Shown piece by piece: positions 24,701 to 39,700 of a DNA stretch of 64,000 bases. The stretch spans positions 1-64,000 of the forward strand of contig JTDE01002432.1 in the NCBI GenBank assembly GCA_014338405.1, given 5' to 3'. A model generated the notes under the pieces. It worked only from the letters and a program-made list of their open reading frames with translations. It made no database searches and was not told where the DNA came from. Position numbers and translations under genes: made by a program. The first letter of the stretch is position 1. The number at the start of each line of letters is the position of its first letter. Origin of the DNA: Paragonimus skrjabini miyazakii. Taxonomy: Eukaryota; Platyhelminthes; Trematoda; Plagiorchiida; Troglotrematidae.

Positions 24701-27700
24701 TAACTCAGAGTATAATATACAGACAATCGTCTAAAGTAGCTAACATAAAAGCAGCGAAACGTCAAGAATGTCAACCCCAAACAACTATCCAGTTTTGGTA
24801 TAGCTGACTGTCTACATCAGCCACAGAACGCCTGCATAGATCCCTGGCCAGTAAAAGGATGACTGAACTGGACTATGCCAAAAATAAGATGTTTTTGTCT
24901 GACGTCTTCTAAGCAGCACAGTCATCGCATTCTCTTAAACAATTCAGGATGCGTTCTCTGATTTTAAAATGCGAAGTATTTTTGACTACATTGATTACTC
25001 TAACTCACTGTGAGGCAGTGATTTTAGGGGGGCTGTCGAACGGTTCGTGTATTTAAGGGGCTGCACCAGCAGCGGCTGAGATAACAAGGATGAATTAGAC
25101 ACTTGTAGTCCTACGACTATGGTGACCTTCAAAAGCTAGCAAGAAACTGGCGGGAAAGAGACGAAACTGTTAAGCATAAGAGATGGGTGTAGGTGGCGAT
25201 TGTATAAACGCATTTTACGGGTGTCACAGGCATACGGTCAAGTTAGAGAGTAAGTGACTTAAAACAAAGAATTGAAAGTAGTTAGCAGTGAACTAGCTGT
25301 AGTAGGTCGGGTTCTTTCCTGGACTGAGGTGTTCGGAACTCACGGTCTTGGGAAGGCTGGTGGCTAATCTGGGTCAGTGAGGTGAATGATGTAGTTGCTT
25401 GGTCTTAATGTCTGTTAAATAATTACACTCGATGAAGTGAGGCAGTGAAAGCAAAAGGGAAACTGTCTTACAGGTGACATCTCTTGTTCACTATCAACCG
25501 AGTCGTTCGTCGGCGAAACGTGCACACTTCGCTGTTGAGTGTTTACGTCTGATTGCCTTTGTATCCTTGAACTAAGGCCCATCTTTGATTTTTACAATCA
25601 TGTGAAACTTAACTGACACCGTCGAACACTGATGCTGTAAAGGCCGTCAGCTACGACTGATTGTGAAAGATTTTCTCAAAAGTATTTCAAGCAAAGATAG
25701 TAGACCGACGGAGACTAACCATTATTGGGAACAGAATGGATATCACGTCCACCGACTTGATCACCCAAAGCATTGCGAAGCACCCGACCTGAACAGCAGT
25801 GAACAGATGTACACGGCGAAGGGACACGTGTCTGGTAGGAGAAAAGAGATGTCACAAAAAAGGAATTCACTTATTTTTCTGATTAATCAGGAAAAGACAA
25901 TTCAGGAAGCATTTTTAGCCGATTTATATTTGATGCATCTGTTCAGAAAACTTCAAAGCAAACATAAGGTGACAGACAATTGCCACAAAACCGCTAGCAT
26001 ATTTTCATAGAAAAAAACGATGTTGGGGGTAACCTTAGGCATATAAAGTTATTCACTTGTGTGTTATTAAAGTACAATAATAGTAAAGCCATAATTATAC
26101 GTTCAGTAATGTGTGAAAAGTACAAATCTAACNNNNNNNNNNNNNNNNNNNNNNNNNNNNNNNNNNNNNNNNNNNNNNNNNNNNNNNNNNNNNNNNNNNN
26201 NNNNNNNNNNNNNNNNNNNNNNNNNNNNNNNNATACACCAACCAGGTGGTGTCATTACTCAGATTGTCGGATGGCTTTAACGTTTTGTCGCCAAATCTCT
26301 TATCTTTGCATGAAAGATTGTCTGCTAAAAGTTTCTGCCAGAACTGACGTAGCGATTCTAACAGTTATGAGGTAACGAGTATTCCTACACCTTTCGACAG
26401 CCGGTGAGCTAACCAAACAGAGGCAGTCGGCTGGCACAGTCCGCTAAGATTCAGTCTGCGAACCAAGGACAATCGCTTAGCAATAGGAACCCACCAAAAA
26501 TAATACCACTAATAATAATAGTAAACCCATGCTGAATTAATGAACAGCCCTACTTGAAGACAGCTTGGCCATGGTCGGAAATGTTCACTAGTGTCAATGT
26601 ACTAAATGCCGCTTCACATAAGGATTACCACACGCAAAATCTGCCATTAGTATTCAAATCTCAGTAAGCGTTACTAGTGGCAGAAAAGTCGTTTTTTATC
26701 TTCTAAGGATCTTTTGTCACGTAAGAAGTGGTTAATTAATTGCTTAAACTTGCTGAAAACAAGCTATATAAAAACCGAAACAGGCTGTAGGCTGGTAATA
26801 TTTTCAGCGTTCAGTTCATGTTCAACCTCAGAAACTATACTATACACTTGGGCGTTACTAGTGGCAACGTCGGTGCATGGCTTTTTCTTCCGTGTTTTCC
26901 GTGAATATGAGGTGACAAAGTGTCAAAGGCTGTTCTACGTCACTTTCTGCTGACACTCAGACGACATCATTTCTGAGCCTAATATAGGGGATAGAAGTTA
27001 AATGCTGGTCCCATATTCCATGAATGAGGTCGAGCATAGGTTTGTTGGACTTACGTTCTAATCTAAATTTGTCGGCACCAAATATCACAACATGTTTTAC
27101 CCGTCCGTATAAAAGAAGGAATATCATGTCGCCACTGCGAGATGTGTGATGCACTCTTACGTTTTGAAGGCCCAACATTTTTCAAGAAGGGCGTTCATTC
27201 AACAAACGGTCTGTAGAAGATATGTCGGCCGCTGCAATGTACGGTGTAGATGCCTAGCGACTGAGAAACACGGTTGATAGATTTAGGTGAAAAAATTCCA
27301 CGCAGAAAATTCTCGTCCCACCGTACATTTCGATCGGTTATGACGATCTTTTTGTTGAATTTTTGAAGCCGAGTGCTCGCTCAGTTTCTTTGTTGGGTAA
27401 ACCGAATAAACGCTCTGCTGTTACCACTGGTCGTTTGCTTTGTTTTTCCGTTTATCAAACTCAGAGATTATTACATCCTCGAAAATCGCACTTGAGTGTA
27501 TTTGTTGGTGAAAGCGCCAATTCTGTGTGTCTCATACACACAAAGTAGATCGTGGACAAGAACGTGTTATAACCTTACGGACCACGGCGTATAGATTTGC
27601 CGAGGTGTGCGTTTCCAATGGAACATCAAAGTAAGGCATAGTGTACAGGTAGATTGCATGCGATAAAATGGCACTGAAGTGGTTGTTTGATTGTACACTC

Positions 27701-30700
27701 CACTGATACACTCGGGGTTACCTTGTGGTCTCAAAAATAACTTTGATCAGAACATGAACATGATTTACACCGCCTGCAAAATACACTGAAGAAATTATGC
27801 TGACATTTGAAAATAGCCAGCAGTAGTATGCGATTTTGGGTGACAATTTCCGAGAATAGTTTGGCCGATTGGTATGGACTTCCTAAAAGGCACAAGTCTG
27901 TGGTGTCCGTACACTCAATATTATCGATGACTGGCTCCCCAGACGATCAACTTGCCCAGTGGCTTGTCGGCCTGAGTAAACCCTTGAGATCCAAATTGAC
28001 CGTATATAGCCGAAAGGACGCTTTTGAATTCGTGGAACTGATCCCCAATATCAGCGTCAAACACCGGGTTGTGACTTCTTTTGCTGATGAGCCATTATTC
28101 ACAAATGTTCCGCTTGGTGAGGTTATTAACATTGTTTATAGTTACGCTATTAGTTGCGCTATAAGCTAACACTTAGTATTCCCATCGATGAGCTTTCGAA
28201 GATACTGAAAATGTGTACACCCAATATTCAATTTATGTTCAGCGGTACTTATTATAGACAAATGGATAGAGTTGCAATGGGGAGTCCAATAGGACATATG
28301 TTAGGTGACACACTTACTGGTCACTTAGAACGTTAAGCGTTTACTGAAATTTGGAATACGTTGGTTTAGAGACGACATGTAAACGATATTTCTCCTTCAT
28401 TCGACGTTCATTGGTGAGTAGAAGCTTTTTATCAGCTGTTAAACAGTCTGCATAGTAACCTAACTTTCACCTCCGAACTTGGAAAAAACGAGAACATATC
28501 ATTTCTAAGAGTTTTGCTGAAAAGACACGAGTATGGATCACTTCTCAGACCTGTGTATCGTAAGTCCAGGTGAACAGGACAGTATCTACACTTTAAGGGC
28601 TTCACGCCAATTACACAAAAAAATGGGCTGGTTAGGACTTTGATTTACAAAGTGCGACATATTGCAACAGAAGAAAAGTTAAAAATTACTGAAGTTATTA
28701 TAGGAGACTCTGGTAGAAAATGGGTAGCCAAAATGGCTTATTCAAAAGAACTCCACTGCATAACCTACACAGTTTACACCCATTACTGTTCCACGCTAGT
28801 CTGCCCATCTAACTCTCCCTTTCAAAAGTGACAGTGTTTCAGCCCTGATAAAACGTCGTTTAGATGCAACACTCACGCTTATATATAATACCGCACGATT
28901 GATCTACGTGGAAGAAGCTAACCGTGTTCCAACTACACCTAGAAAAGACCTGATGCCCTTTATTGTTTAATCCACGTTGGATTTTGTCTGTTGAGGCAGA
29001 TACGTCGGCAGAACTAGGAGGTACCTCGATACAAGCATTAACCAGCACACACCAAAATAGCATTTGAATTCGGGGATCGGTTGTGCATTCAGTGCCACTA
29101 CAAAACATTTTCTACGGAATGAATACAACAGATCCAAGGACCACCTTCAGAGCGTTCTTTAGACTCAAACTAAAGCAGGCACTCAATATTGTCGAAGTGG
29201 TATCAAAACATCAACTGAATCCCACTCTGTGCGCTCGGAACTTGGTGACTTGCCTTTCTCTATGTTGGTAGGGATGCGACTGCTACTCTTTGATTCCACT
29301 TTATTTTCCAAACCTGAATTTTTGGACCGATGTATTTTTTCATAGAATCTGGCAACTGATGCACTATCCCTATTCTCTCCTAATCCATTTCGTGTTATCT
29401 TTTTATTAAGTGTTATTCCGTGTACATTATTTCAACTCCTGTTCGATTTGTATGGATTTTCCAGCCATTACCTACTCCTTCGATTTGATGTGTATGGATT
29501 TTCAAGCTATATCTCTTGTTGGACTCCTATTACCCCGTTCGACCCGCAGAAATTCCGTTATGTTATATTAGTTTTATGTTTTTTATTAATGAGTACACTT
29601 TAGTTGCATCTTACTGCTTCTGTTTTGGTCACCTGACTGATTATCTCAGATATGACCACACTGCTTTTGCTTTGTTGCTTGCCTCCACTATATAATATTC
29701 GTGTGCGTGTTTGTATGTTAACTTCGTAAAACTAACCGGTGATAAGCGAGCGAAATGTGATTGCGCAATAGTTCTTGCGTACTACTATGGTCTTTTTCAG
29801 GTTCGTCGGTGGGAACCGGTGATTAGAATTTAATCAGACACACTTGATGACATCCTTACGTCGGGTGGATTCGAAAGATGCAAAAAGAACAAAGAATGAT
29901 GAGAGAAGCTCAGACAGAACAAAAGGCAAGATACGGTTGACTATCGTCGTAGAATAACTGAATGACACAGAGATCTGGTGGATCAACTGTGAACACACTA
30001 ACGTAAATAAAGTAGTGCATCAAAAACCATGTATATATGGAGCCGGTATACTCGAGGTACCTTAATATTGGCGTCAGGCTTCGGACTTAGTATATGAATT
30101 AATGAATTTAGCTGAAACTGTTCTGTATATGTAAGCATATGTGCTGAAGTTCACATGGTACAACAATATAGCCTTACTAAAGTAAATGAAGTAGATTGTT
30201 CAACTCATATCTACTCACTCATAATTGACGAATTCGTATATTCTGATGTATCATAACGGCGGGCTTCAAGGGTCCAAACCCTGTTGCCTTCATCTTGATC
30301 GAAGTGAGGCTACCTATATTTCACTTCTGTGAATCGGGAACATACTTTCAATTAGTAGCTGACGATCCCAATATTTGTACTGAAAAAGATCCACTGGTGG
30401 CGACAGAAATTAGGTTACTAGAATCAATTATTTACTTGGTTGTACAGAAATTGGTGAGGCTATTTTATAATTTCCAATTCTCGTCTTAACGACAATACAC
30501 TTTACTGCAGCCCTCTCTTTTAGAACAGCCACAGTGTTTCCGCTTAATATACAGTTTAAGAATGTTTTATAACTCGTCAGGTATTAGGTCAAATATAAAT
30601 TGCTTCAAAGTCAATATGGTTTAAACCAAACATCAATTCAATAAGTTTGTTAAAAGTAGCTACCAAAAATGCTGAAAGAATTGTAAATTTACCTCAAAAA

Positions 30701-33700
30701 TGAGTAATCTGGTTGGTATTTGATTGGCATCAGCAGCAGTTGAATACGTTGCATCATTTGGACCCCTCGAAGTGAAGAAATACCCATGAATAGAAAAATG
30801 CCATAGAGCACTGCCATTGGAATTCGCTGGGAATCGAAACAAAGGGTGAGGTTTTATTGGAATCTGCAGTCTAAAATCGGGATGTTGCTTGAAACAGTTT
30901 TGTTTCATATCCAATAACTAACTACAATTCTGTTCTTCTGTGTCAATCACTGTTGTAGATATGGTACAAATAATGTTGAACAGGTGATACATTAAAAGCA
31001 TACAGTCACTTGTCTCAATGTTAACGTTGTACAATGGCCACCGTTAAAATCTTTTCTTCTCATTTGGTACTTTGAGTTTGTTCACGCTTATGTCATTTTC
31101 GTGAAGCTTAACGTTTGTAACGCGGAATGGGATCACTTGGAACTAGGTGTGAACAAACGGGTGGGGTAATTACTCCGAAGATATTTGTATACCAACGATC
31201 CACCTTCGTTGGAGTCCTCAGCGAGCCTACTCTCATTTAAGTTTAACCAGGTTCGAGACTATGTTCGACCCCTGCACGCTGTAACACGCCACTTCTTGAA
31301 TAAACCTCAGTGTGTGTCCTGTTATCTTCTCGACTCACGTAATGTGAAGTACGAAAGAGTTCGACATCATTATTGTCCAACCGTTCGGTTACTCAACTTT
31401 CGACTAGGAGTTCGCTTCACAGACGCCATGTTAGTATGCATCGCAGAATTCACGACTGATAACGAGGTCGGTCCAGTTGCATCAGATGTCATATGTAGTT
31501 CAGAATAAATAGTGTCTGTTTGGATTAAGTCAAACTGCTTGCCATTGAAGGAGAAACTGGGAACTGTTAATTTGGCCGGAACTATACAGTTCTTGAAGCA
31601 AAGAAGCGGATACCGAAACTAACTAGCACAGTCACTAACTGTATCGAAACGACAAGAAACAGGAGACTGTTGAGTTTCAGGTGGAATACTTGTTCCCGTA
31701 TCCTAGCTTTGCTTTAGAAACAGCTCTCCTAACTGAGTAGGTTAATGGTTTCGCACAGTGTGCATCCAAAATCTATCTACATCTGAGAGGAACACCGAAA
31801 ATGGCTGGCGAATTGAGATTCGTTGTTTAAAAAACATCGCTACCGTCTATTACTGATCTCCAATGAGGCCTGCTCGTCTGTTCACTGGAGACGAATGCTA
31901 AATACGAAACAATCGCTATACGATACGCACAAACTAGAACGATAACTAACCATTATAAAAGTCCCTGTCAGCGATTTTTCTGGAAAACTGTATTACAACG
32001 AATGGCGCACTTCAAGAAAAGGCATAAAATTATGGATCGTCCACATTAATGGTACCCCGTCCCAGTCAACCAAACGTTGTGTTCCCCAGGGTAGTTAGTA
32101 TGAGGGGATAAGTGTACATCCATGATACTTGCAAGAATAATTTGACTTTCTTTAATCTTTACTAGAACAAGCAGATGGTGTTCAGTGGCAAAAGATCACC
32201 GACGACAGAAGATCGGCTTCACGATTGCGCCGTTGATTAGACATGCTTGCTCATACCAAAAACGATCGACCAAAAGCACACACTGGTAACTCCATTATAA
32301 CCTCTTATTCATCTAGGATTTTGGGCAGGCTGAATTTCTGCGACTTTTGTGAAAGCGATCTTATTAGACGCGCTGATCCTCAGACACCACGAATTGCGAG
32401 ATTCACGTCAAGTTTATTCTCAACTGAGTTATTTCAGTCTAGCAGATTTCATTTGTTTAAACCTATCAATACGTGTTGAGTTACCTCAACAGAAAACACC
32501 ACATAATTCGTTTTCATCTTTTGTAACAGCAACGATGTCAATCAAACTGCGCGCCTAACAATTTGTGCCTTTTCCCCACTCTCTTCCAGGTTTCGCGGCA
32601 GCCACATACCTGAACCAAGCGGAAGAAGCAACAGCGGAGGAGAACAATGATTAGTTGTAAGACTCTTATTTTGTTGACTTGTACACACCTCCTTTTACCA
32701 TCACGTTGTCGTGCTTCTGTTCTGCATGTGTTGCTAAATAAACGCTTCCTACGAACTAGTGTGCTCAATTGGGTGGTTGTGAATACGGCTTCCAACTCAC
32801 CAGTTCTGTGACTAACTTTCGTACTATCCATTTCAGCACGTGGACATTCCGTCTCATGCACGAGGAATTACTATTGACCACGTGAGTCTTCACACCTGCG
32901 GTACGGGTGTCTGTCAAAATCATCGGTCACATTTTCGGATTAACTCTAATAACGGTGATTGCATAGCTGCAGGGAGATCATGCCGATCACTAATTCACTT
33001 CATTCAGTAGACATTATAGTCTCCACGTATTCTAGCTTCAATATTCATTAAACCGCATAATTGTGACAGCAGCATCTCCACTGATCCTTCGTTATAGTCC
33101 TGTACCCTAACACAACGTTTTTGGTGGCAGGTATATGTTAATTTTCGCAAGCTGAATAACCCGTCATCAGCTATATTGCTTCGTGCTTTACACCGCGTGG
33201 AACACTTAAGAGGTTACTGTAGTTAATCTGAATATGTGTTTGCCGTCTGACTTACTTTTTGCACCTTTTCGTGAAATTATGAAGAAAAAGATTGCAGACA
33301 GAGATGTTGTAGCAGGAAGCTCAACAACTTTAACCTTAAGTCTCCTTCAGTCAGCAATTTGTCTTACCGTATTACCAATCACTTGAACGACCTACCTATT
33401 GCAGCCGCTCATTACCTATCCTAGAGACTGTTGCTATGCACCCATGTATGCCACACATGCCTATGACTAGAGTTGTGCTTTGAACACATTACCTATCTTA
33501 AGTTCCAATACTGGTGTTATGTTCTACTCCAGTGATCGGATATGCATTCCAAACAAACAACCCTCTGATAATTCGTTGTTGTTACAACATCAAGTGAGTC
33601 GCTTGGTTGACGGAAAACGCTCTCGTGGCATCCATTTGTATCCAAGCTGAAGTAACTTGTCAGAGTCTGCGTAAAGAACGTCACCAGTCAGTCAGATTCA

Positions 33701-36700
33701 GCAGTTGACTTGTTGCGCACATTCCTGAAACCAATTCGAGACAGTCCAGACAGTTTGGCTCTGGGAATCATTAAATTAGTGTGAAGATAAACTGGACCTC
33801 ACATCTTCGCCTTGGTTCAAAGTGTGCATATAATAAGCTTGATATATTGTGGTTGGGTTTCTTACTACTTCTTAATCTTTTTTAATCCACAACAGTACTA
33901 CTACCAAATTTCTGAAACAGTTTTTCTTGAAGCCTTCGGTCGTTTTTCCTTTTCAATTCGTCCAACGCAGATGTGAATGTACACAAACATTATCAGTCTC
34001 TTCCATTATGCAGATTATTCATAAATCACTTAAGAGAAGAGCACGAACTTGTCAGTATAACCCAGTGTAAGGATTTGGGTCAAGCATAAAGTGAGTTGCA
34101 GCATCATTGCTCACAGGAGCACCATCAACCAAAAAGTACAACTATTAACGAGCACAAAATTAATGGTATCACGAGCCAAAATTCGAACAGAATAGGCGAA
34201 CTTACAACGTAAAAACCTGCGAATTGCGAACAGAAACAGACAACTCTCATGGTTGCTTTACGTTTGTTGGAATAGCTATCATGATGATAAGCAAACTAAA
34301 ACTATTGATACAGGTTGTTACCAGTGAATAATTCGAACTACAAAGACTTACACCCAGCACAACCGTCATGAACACAGACAGCCCGATAGACAGAAAGATG
34401 AGGAAGCCAGTGACACGTTGCTCGCTGAAATGTCATAAAAAAATAAAGGCTCATAGTGATTCCGAGTGTGCAATTCTCAGTGTGGCGATAAGTTTTTTCG
34501 CAAAGTTAACTAATATATAATCAGAATGTCATTGATACTCGAGTTAGGGTTACGGAATACACAAAGTTGAATGCTACTTGCAACTTGGACGTGGCCTTCA
34601 CAGTAACATACTTCTCGACTGCTTCACGATGACTAGAAACAGAGTGCTACAGATGGGCTCCAGTTAGGGCATGCCAGTTAGTCTGGAGCAAACTAGTCCT
34701 GGATGAAACTAAAACTGTTATGTTATGCTCGAGCAACACTTCGTTTATTCTCGTCAGTTGCACACACTTTGAAGAGACCGATCATTAGTTACATTCCATT
34801 TTTGACTAATCTCTTTAGTATCGAATTCTAGTTGTTTTCTATAATTTCCTACTGTGTTTATACTACCCTTGCTTTACTTTGTTCTCACGAATTCATTGTG
34901 AATTAAGTGACTGTATTCTGGTCACTTTATTTGCTGGTCGTTTAACGTTTGCATGTAATTTGAATCACTTACTCATCTGCCTATTACCGTTTGGTACTTT
35001 CCCACCTCCCTATTTCGTTGCCCATCTCGTTTACTCGAATTCAAATATTCATACACATCACTCACGCCTATAAAAGTGAGCTATGATTTCTAACTAGACA
35101 CACTAGTATTTCGTCTCTATGCGCCTATTCAATTATCCATTCGGTTATCGTAACAAGTCTAGCGTTAACAGTTACTATTTTATGCGCTTAACATTGGAAG
35201 TGAATTCCAACAATACTAGTCACTACATCGCTTTACCCACGGTAAGCACAGCTGAATATATGCATTCAGAGATAGGACCACAGATTTTCAAAGCTAGAAC
35301 AATAAATCTGTGGTCCTAACGTTTTTGGATCACGAATGACTATGAAACATTTTCTTACCGTTAAAGTTAATAAGACTTTTGATTAACTTTTCACTCTGAT
35401 AAAATTTACTGTCAAAAATTTACTTTAGAAATTGGTAGTGCAATCCGTTACACTTCCCAGTCACAGAGTTGGTTCGGAACCCCCAAAATAAAGAATCCGT
35501 TTTCTAACGACAATGATATGCAACGATGAGGTTCAGCTGGTATGACGTGTGACGAGGTGAGCCTAATCAGTGTTGTCGCATTGCGTCACGAATGACTAAT
35601 GCCCAAAAACCTGGTTATGTGTCTGTAAATTATTGCATATAAATATCCACGATTCTCAACTCCGGGGCAAACGCATTCATTTTTCGGACCATACCTGTTT
35701 CGCCTTATGGATAATGTACCGAGTCATCAATATGAAACGACTGAATTTCCAACAGGGACCAAGGCAACCATCTGATCTCGTCTTTCTCAGTTTCTGCCAG
35801 GTGATCAGACGGAATAGTCGACTCAGCAAGAGCGCAATCATCAAATGGCCAGAGGCAGTTTTGGGCACGTCCTTCAGTGATAGGACAAACAAACTTATTA
35901 AAAGGTGTAGTCGTTCTTGCGTCGCATACATTAAACTTCCAAATTAGGCCAGCTCATGGTGAAGTCATAGGTGTAACGTTTTCCACACTATTTTCTATTT
36001 CAAAATTCTGATTGTTATACACACTTTTCACTTTCATCAACTTCACGTGTACAGCCAACGTTTAAACCAACTGAATCGAACTAATCGATAATCAATAAAT
36101 ACAACGCACGCACATTTCGGTTCGCGAGCCTTGCGTTCTCACTGCGTTCGGGTCGCTCGTGCACGGAATTTTAGAGAGTTAGAAGCTAACGGAAATCAAG
36201 CGACTATTGCGGCAAAGTTCCTTATTTATCTGTCATTCGGAATTACCTCAGTTGTGACTTTCAAGATTAATTAGGAACGGCACCACGGATTGTATCTATT
36301 GGATACTACATTTGGTGTAGTGGGATTCTAAATCAAAGCAATTTATCGAACTATTGTGAGTCAATCGTCTCTATTTTTATCACCTTTTTGATCTTGTGTT
36401 CATACCTGAATTTTGTATAGTGTTTAGATCCACTACATAGGTATAGTAGTTGCACTAAAAGTGTGAATGAAAAGTGTTTGGTTAGTTGTCTGTCGCTACG
36501 TGAGTCCTTTAGGGCTTGGCCATTAACACGCGATCTAGTGCCCTGTTCATCCTTCAGTGTCACTTGTGACAACATCTCTATTCGAATCATCGTTGAGTAG
36601 ACCACTGCAGAAGGTGTTAATATTCGCTGCGATGAATTGCAACCGAGCGTTCTAATGTAATAACCGGCAGATAAAAGCAAACACTTGGTTGAACCTAGTC

Positions 36701-39700
36701 CAAGGCATTCGTTGGTATGCTTCCTATCGAGCCTCGGACCTGGACGTACGCAGTGACCACTTACGTGCTTATGATGGCGGTCAATTTAGCTAACCAAGCA
36801 GACCTCCTGGGTTTGATGTGAGGATTGCGAAAAATGCCTGATACATTCAATCTTAACAGTGGAGTGTTTAGAAGATGTTTGAAAGATGTTCACTCGTGGT
36901 TCTTTAGCCCACTGTGCATGGACAATTGACACCATTCAGGAATCGGTATCCGTTTATTATGTGAACGCCAGGCCGAAATTTGAAAAACTCTATCAACTAC
37001 ACACCAAGAAAAGCGTCAAATGATTTTGATAGACTTTTACCCAAAAATCGTTCACCCGTGTTAGTCGGGTAAACATACCATAAGTCAAGCAAATGACTGT
37101 CCGATGGAACTATTTCTATTTTGAAATTATGTCTGACTGTGGCATAAAATTTCGCTGGTTTTATAGGAAAAACTACAGGATGATTGCGTAATCAACGTCT
37201 TGTTTATCTCGATCTGTTTTTGGTAGGTTTAACCGCAGTTTACTTATTCTTATTGGCTATCTAACAATATATGGCATATCAGTCACTGTTGTTTTGAACA
37301 GAAATTGGCCATTCACCCTTCAACGATAAGTTATATTTTTGTCTTTTTGTTTTACTATCCCAGAGAAAATTCTAGTACTGCTCGCTTAGAACTTGGTTGC
37401 CTCATTTTTGAAGAATTTGTGGGTTAAACTGAACTGACTACGTCTGTCCTATTGTGGATCTGTAGTTCCTCTTTCTTCTAGCATCACACACCCGAGTGAC
37501 GTAGTTCAGATGATCAGTAAGTTGGCCGGTGGTACCTATGGTATTATTTTTAAAACTTAGGGTGCATATATGATATATGTGTCCTATTCCAGGATGGAAA
37601 ACAGCCTATTCCTCATTAATATTTGATTTCAGGGCTTCGTTTACTGGACGAAGTGCTACTGATGATGCAACCATGTCTATGAGTAAACGGAAGCCAGTTT
37701 CTGCATAATTTTTCTCTGTCACGCGATCTTCCTTCCTGCTTAAAGTTGTTGCGACTGTGAAAGACGCTTAGCTGGAAAGTTGTTTATCGCAAAACATTCA
37801 GTAGCAGATGTGAAAAGATATGCCAACGAATACAAACATTAGTTTGCACCGCTGACGTATACTCATAACTCTGGCAGTAGTGAAGGCACGTGATACGTCG
37901 AGGGGACACATCACGTATTGTGCGTATACACGACTCCAATAGTTCGTTCTAGCTCCGGTCTTCTTGAAGTTAAGACCTGCCCTCTAGTTTCCACGTATAC
38001 GAGTCGTCCTATACTAATCACAAACGAAGTTGCATGTTATGCAGCAAGGTGACTGAAATGTAAACATTCAAGTTAAGAAAAGCGTCGTTTGCACACACTA
38101 ATTGAAACAGCAACTTTAAAACCATCATTAACGCCTTTGGACGATATCTAATTGCTGGTTTCCAAACTAACAGTTCTGGAATGTGAGAGGACTTGATGAC
38201 GACGCAATCTTTTGGTTAATTGGATAGCTGTAAATTTATACAGAATGTCATGATGACGGACGTCGGCGTAAGCGGCGTAGCAGGAGGAACGTATAACCTA
38301 AGGCACTCCTTGAAATGCACTGTCCAGCGAGCTGAACTACGTAGCTTATTAAGAATAGCACCTCACTCTGTCTTTTCAGTAGTTTTGTTATCCAAAACGT
38401 CCCTAAAAAATAGCGTTGATTATCCGACGCAAACCGAAATTATTCCCAGGAAGGACCAGATGTTCCATTTCCTCCCACATTTCAAATGCAGTACCTTCCA
38501 CCAATAACCAGGACGTGTTTGAGGTTCTTATGGATATACCTACCTAGATTGTCATGTGAAATATCGAAAGAAGCTTTTCCTCAAAGAATCTAAAACTTTT
38601 GTTGAGATCATTAGGATCCTCCTTTTTTACTCATGCGTATTACTGTTGCAAGCAACCATACCTTCTTCCAGCAGTACTTGTAAAAGTTGTGAGTGATTGA
38701 AGTTAGGGTTAAATGAGGATAAACGGACAGGTTAGTACTCTAGCCTTATCTATAACTCTTGTCTTGTTGTAGTTCGGAGATTGTTTTCGGCTTTCAGCCC
38801 ATGTGGTCAGCGGGAATGACGTTCCGTCAACTGACGAATATTCAGACATAAGATGAATACACGGTCCCAGTGTAGGCTTGTGTTTCAGTATAATCTACAG
38901 TCATGGAGGGAGCCATACTGTCTACAAATGATAATGGTCGAGGCTATCAGAGACAAGGACCGACCAGAAGAGAAAGAACAATGGGATATATATTGGCTCA
39001 CAATGCTTTTGAAATAAATACTCAAGTAGAAGCGATACTCAAGGCACAAGCAATCACCAACCATTTTCTGATTCAGCTTACAACTTAAAGGAGATTCGGT
39101 ATTGCTTAGTTGACCCACCCTGGTGTTTCTATCCCCAATCAAGTTAACAACCAACAATGTGGTAGGTCGACCCTAAAAAACCACAACAAATACCGACCCT
39201 TCTGAGCTTCACCGCTGTTTATGTTTCGTACGTTAAGTGAGTCCAAGCTAAACAATGCCGTTGTCTACAACCCTTCACCAATTCCTCAGGTGCCGTCTGT
39301 TAGAGTTTGAGCATCAGGTCGCGTGACGTATGTCGAAGAAAATAACAGGTGCGTGTTGACAAATGAAAGAATACAGCCGTCTTACTAAGACAGTTCAACA
39401 GTCTGTGAACAAAGATCTTCATTGTTTTGAGATTGGAATTGAGCCGTTTCCTGATTGAAAAAAGTTTGATCATTCAGAATTCATGCACTAGCCGCCACAA
39501 GCGGAGTTGTGGTCGGTCACGCTAACCAATTAAAACGGCGACTAGCTACTACAGTAAATTTGTTGGTTGGACGTGTGGAGTAAAACAAGCTGTTTGAACC
39601 AGCGTCAAAATTAAACAACCGAGTTGTTTAAGGCAAAATCGTGGAAAGTAATACGGAACGAGCCAATCGAGACGCACATTGCTTACCACCCAACAGCAGT

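Noticed and set aside
26061..26375. ORF running through the second N block
   Set aside because: Same reason: it is an artefact of the gap.
31185..31508. 107-codon plus ORF as a host gene
   Set aside because: No motif, no splice partners and a length expected by chance in 64 kb.
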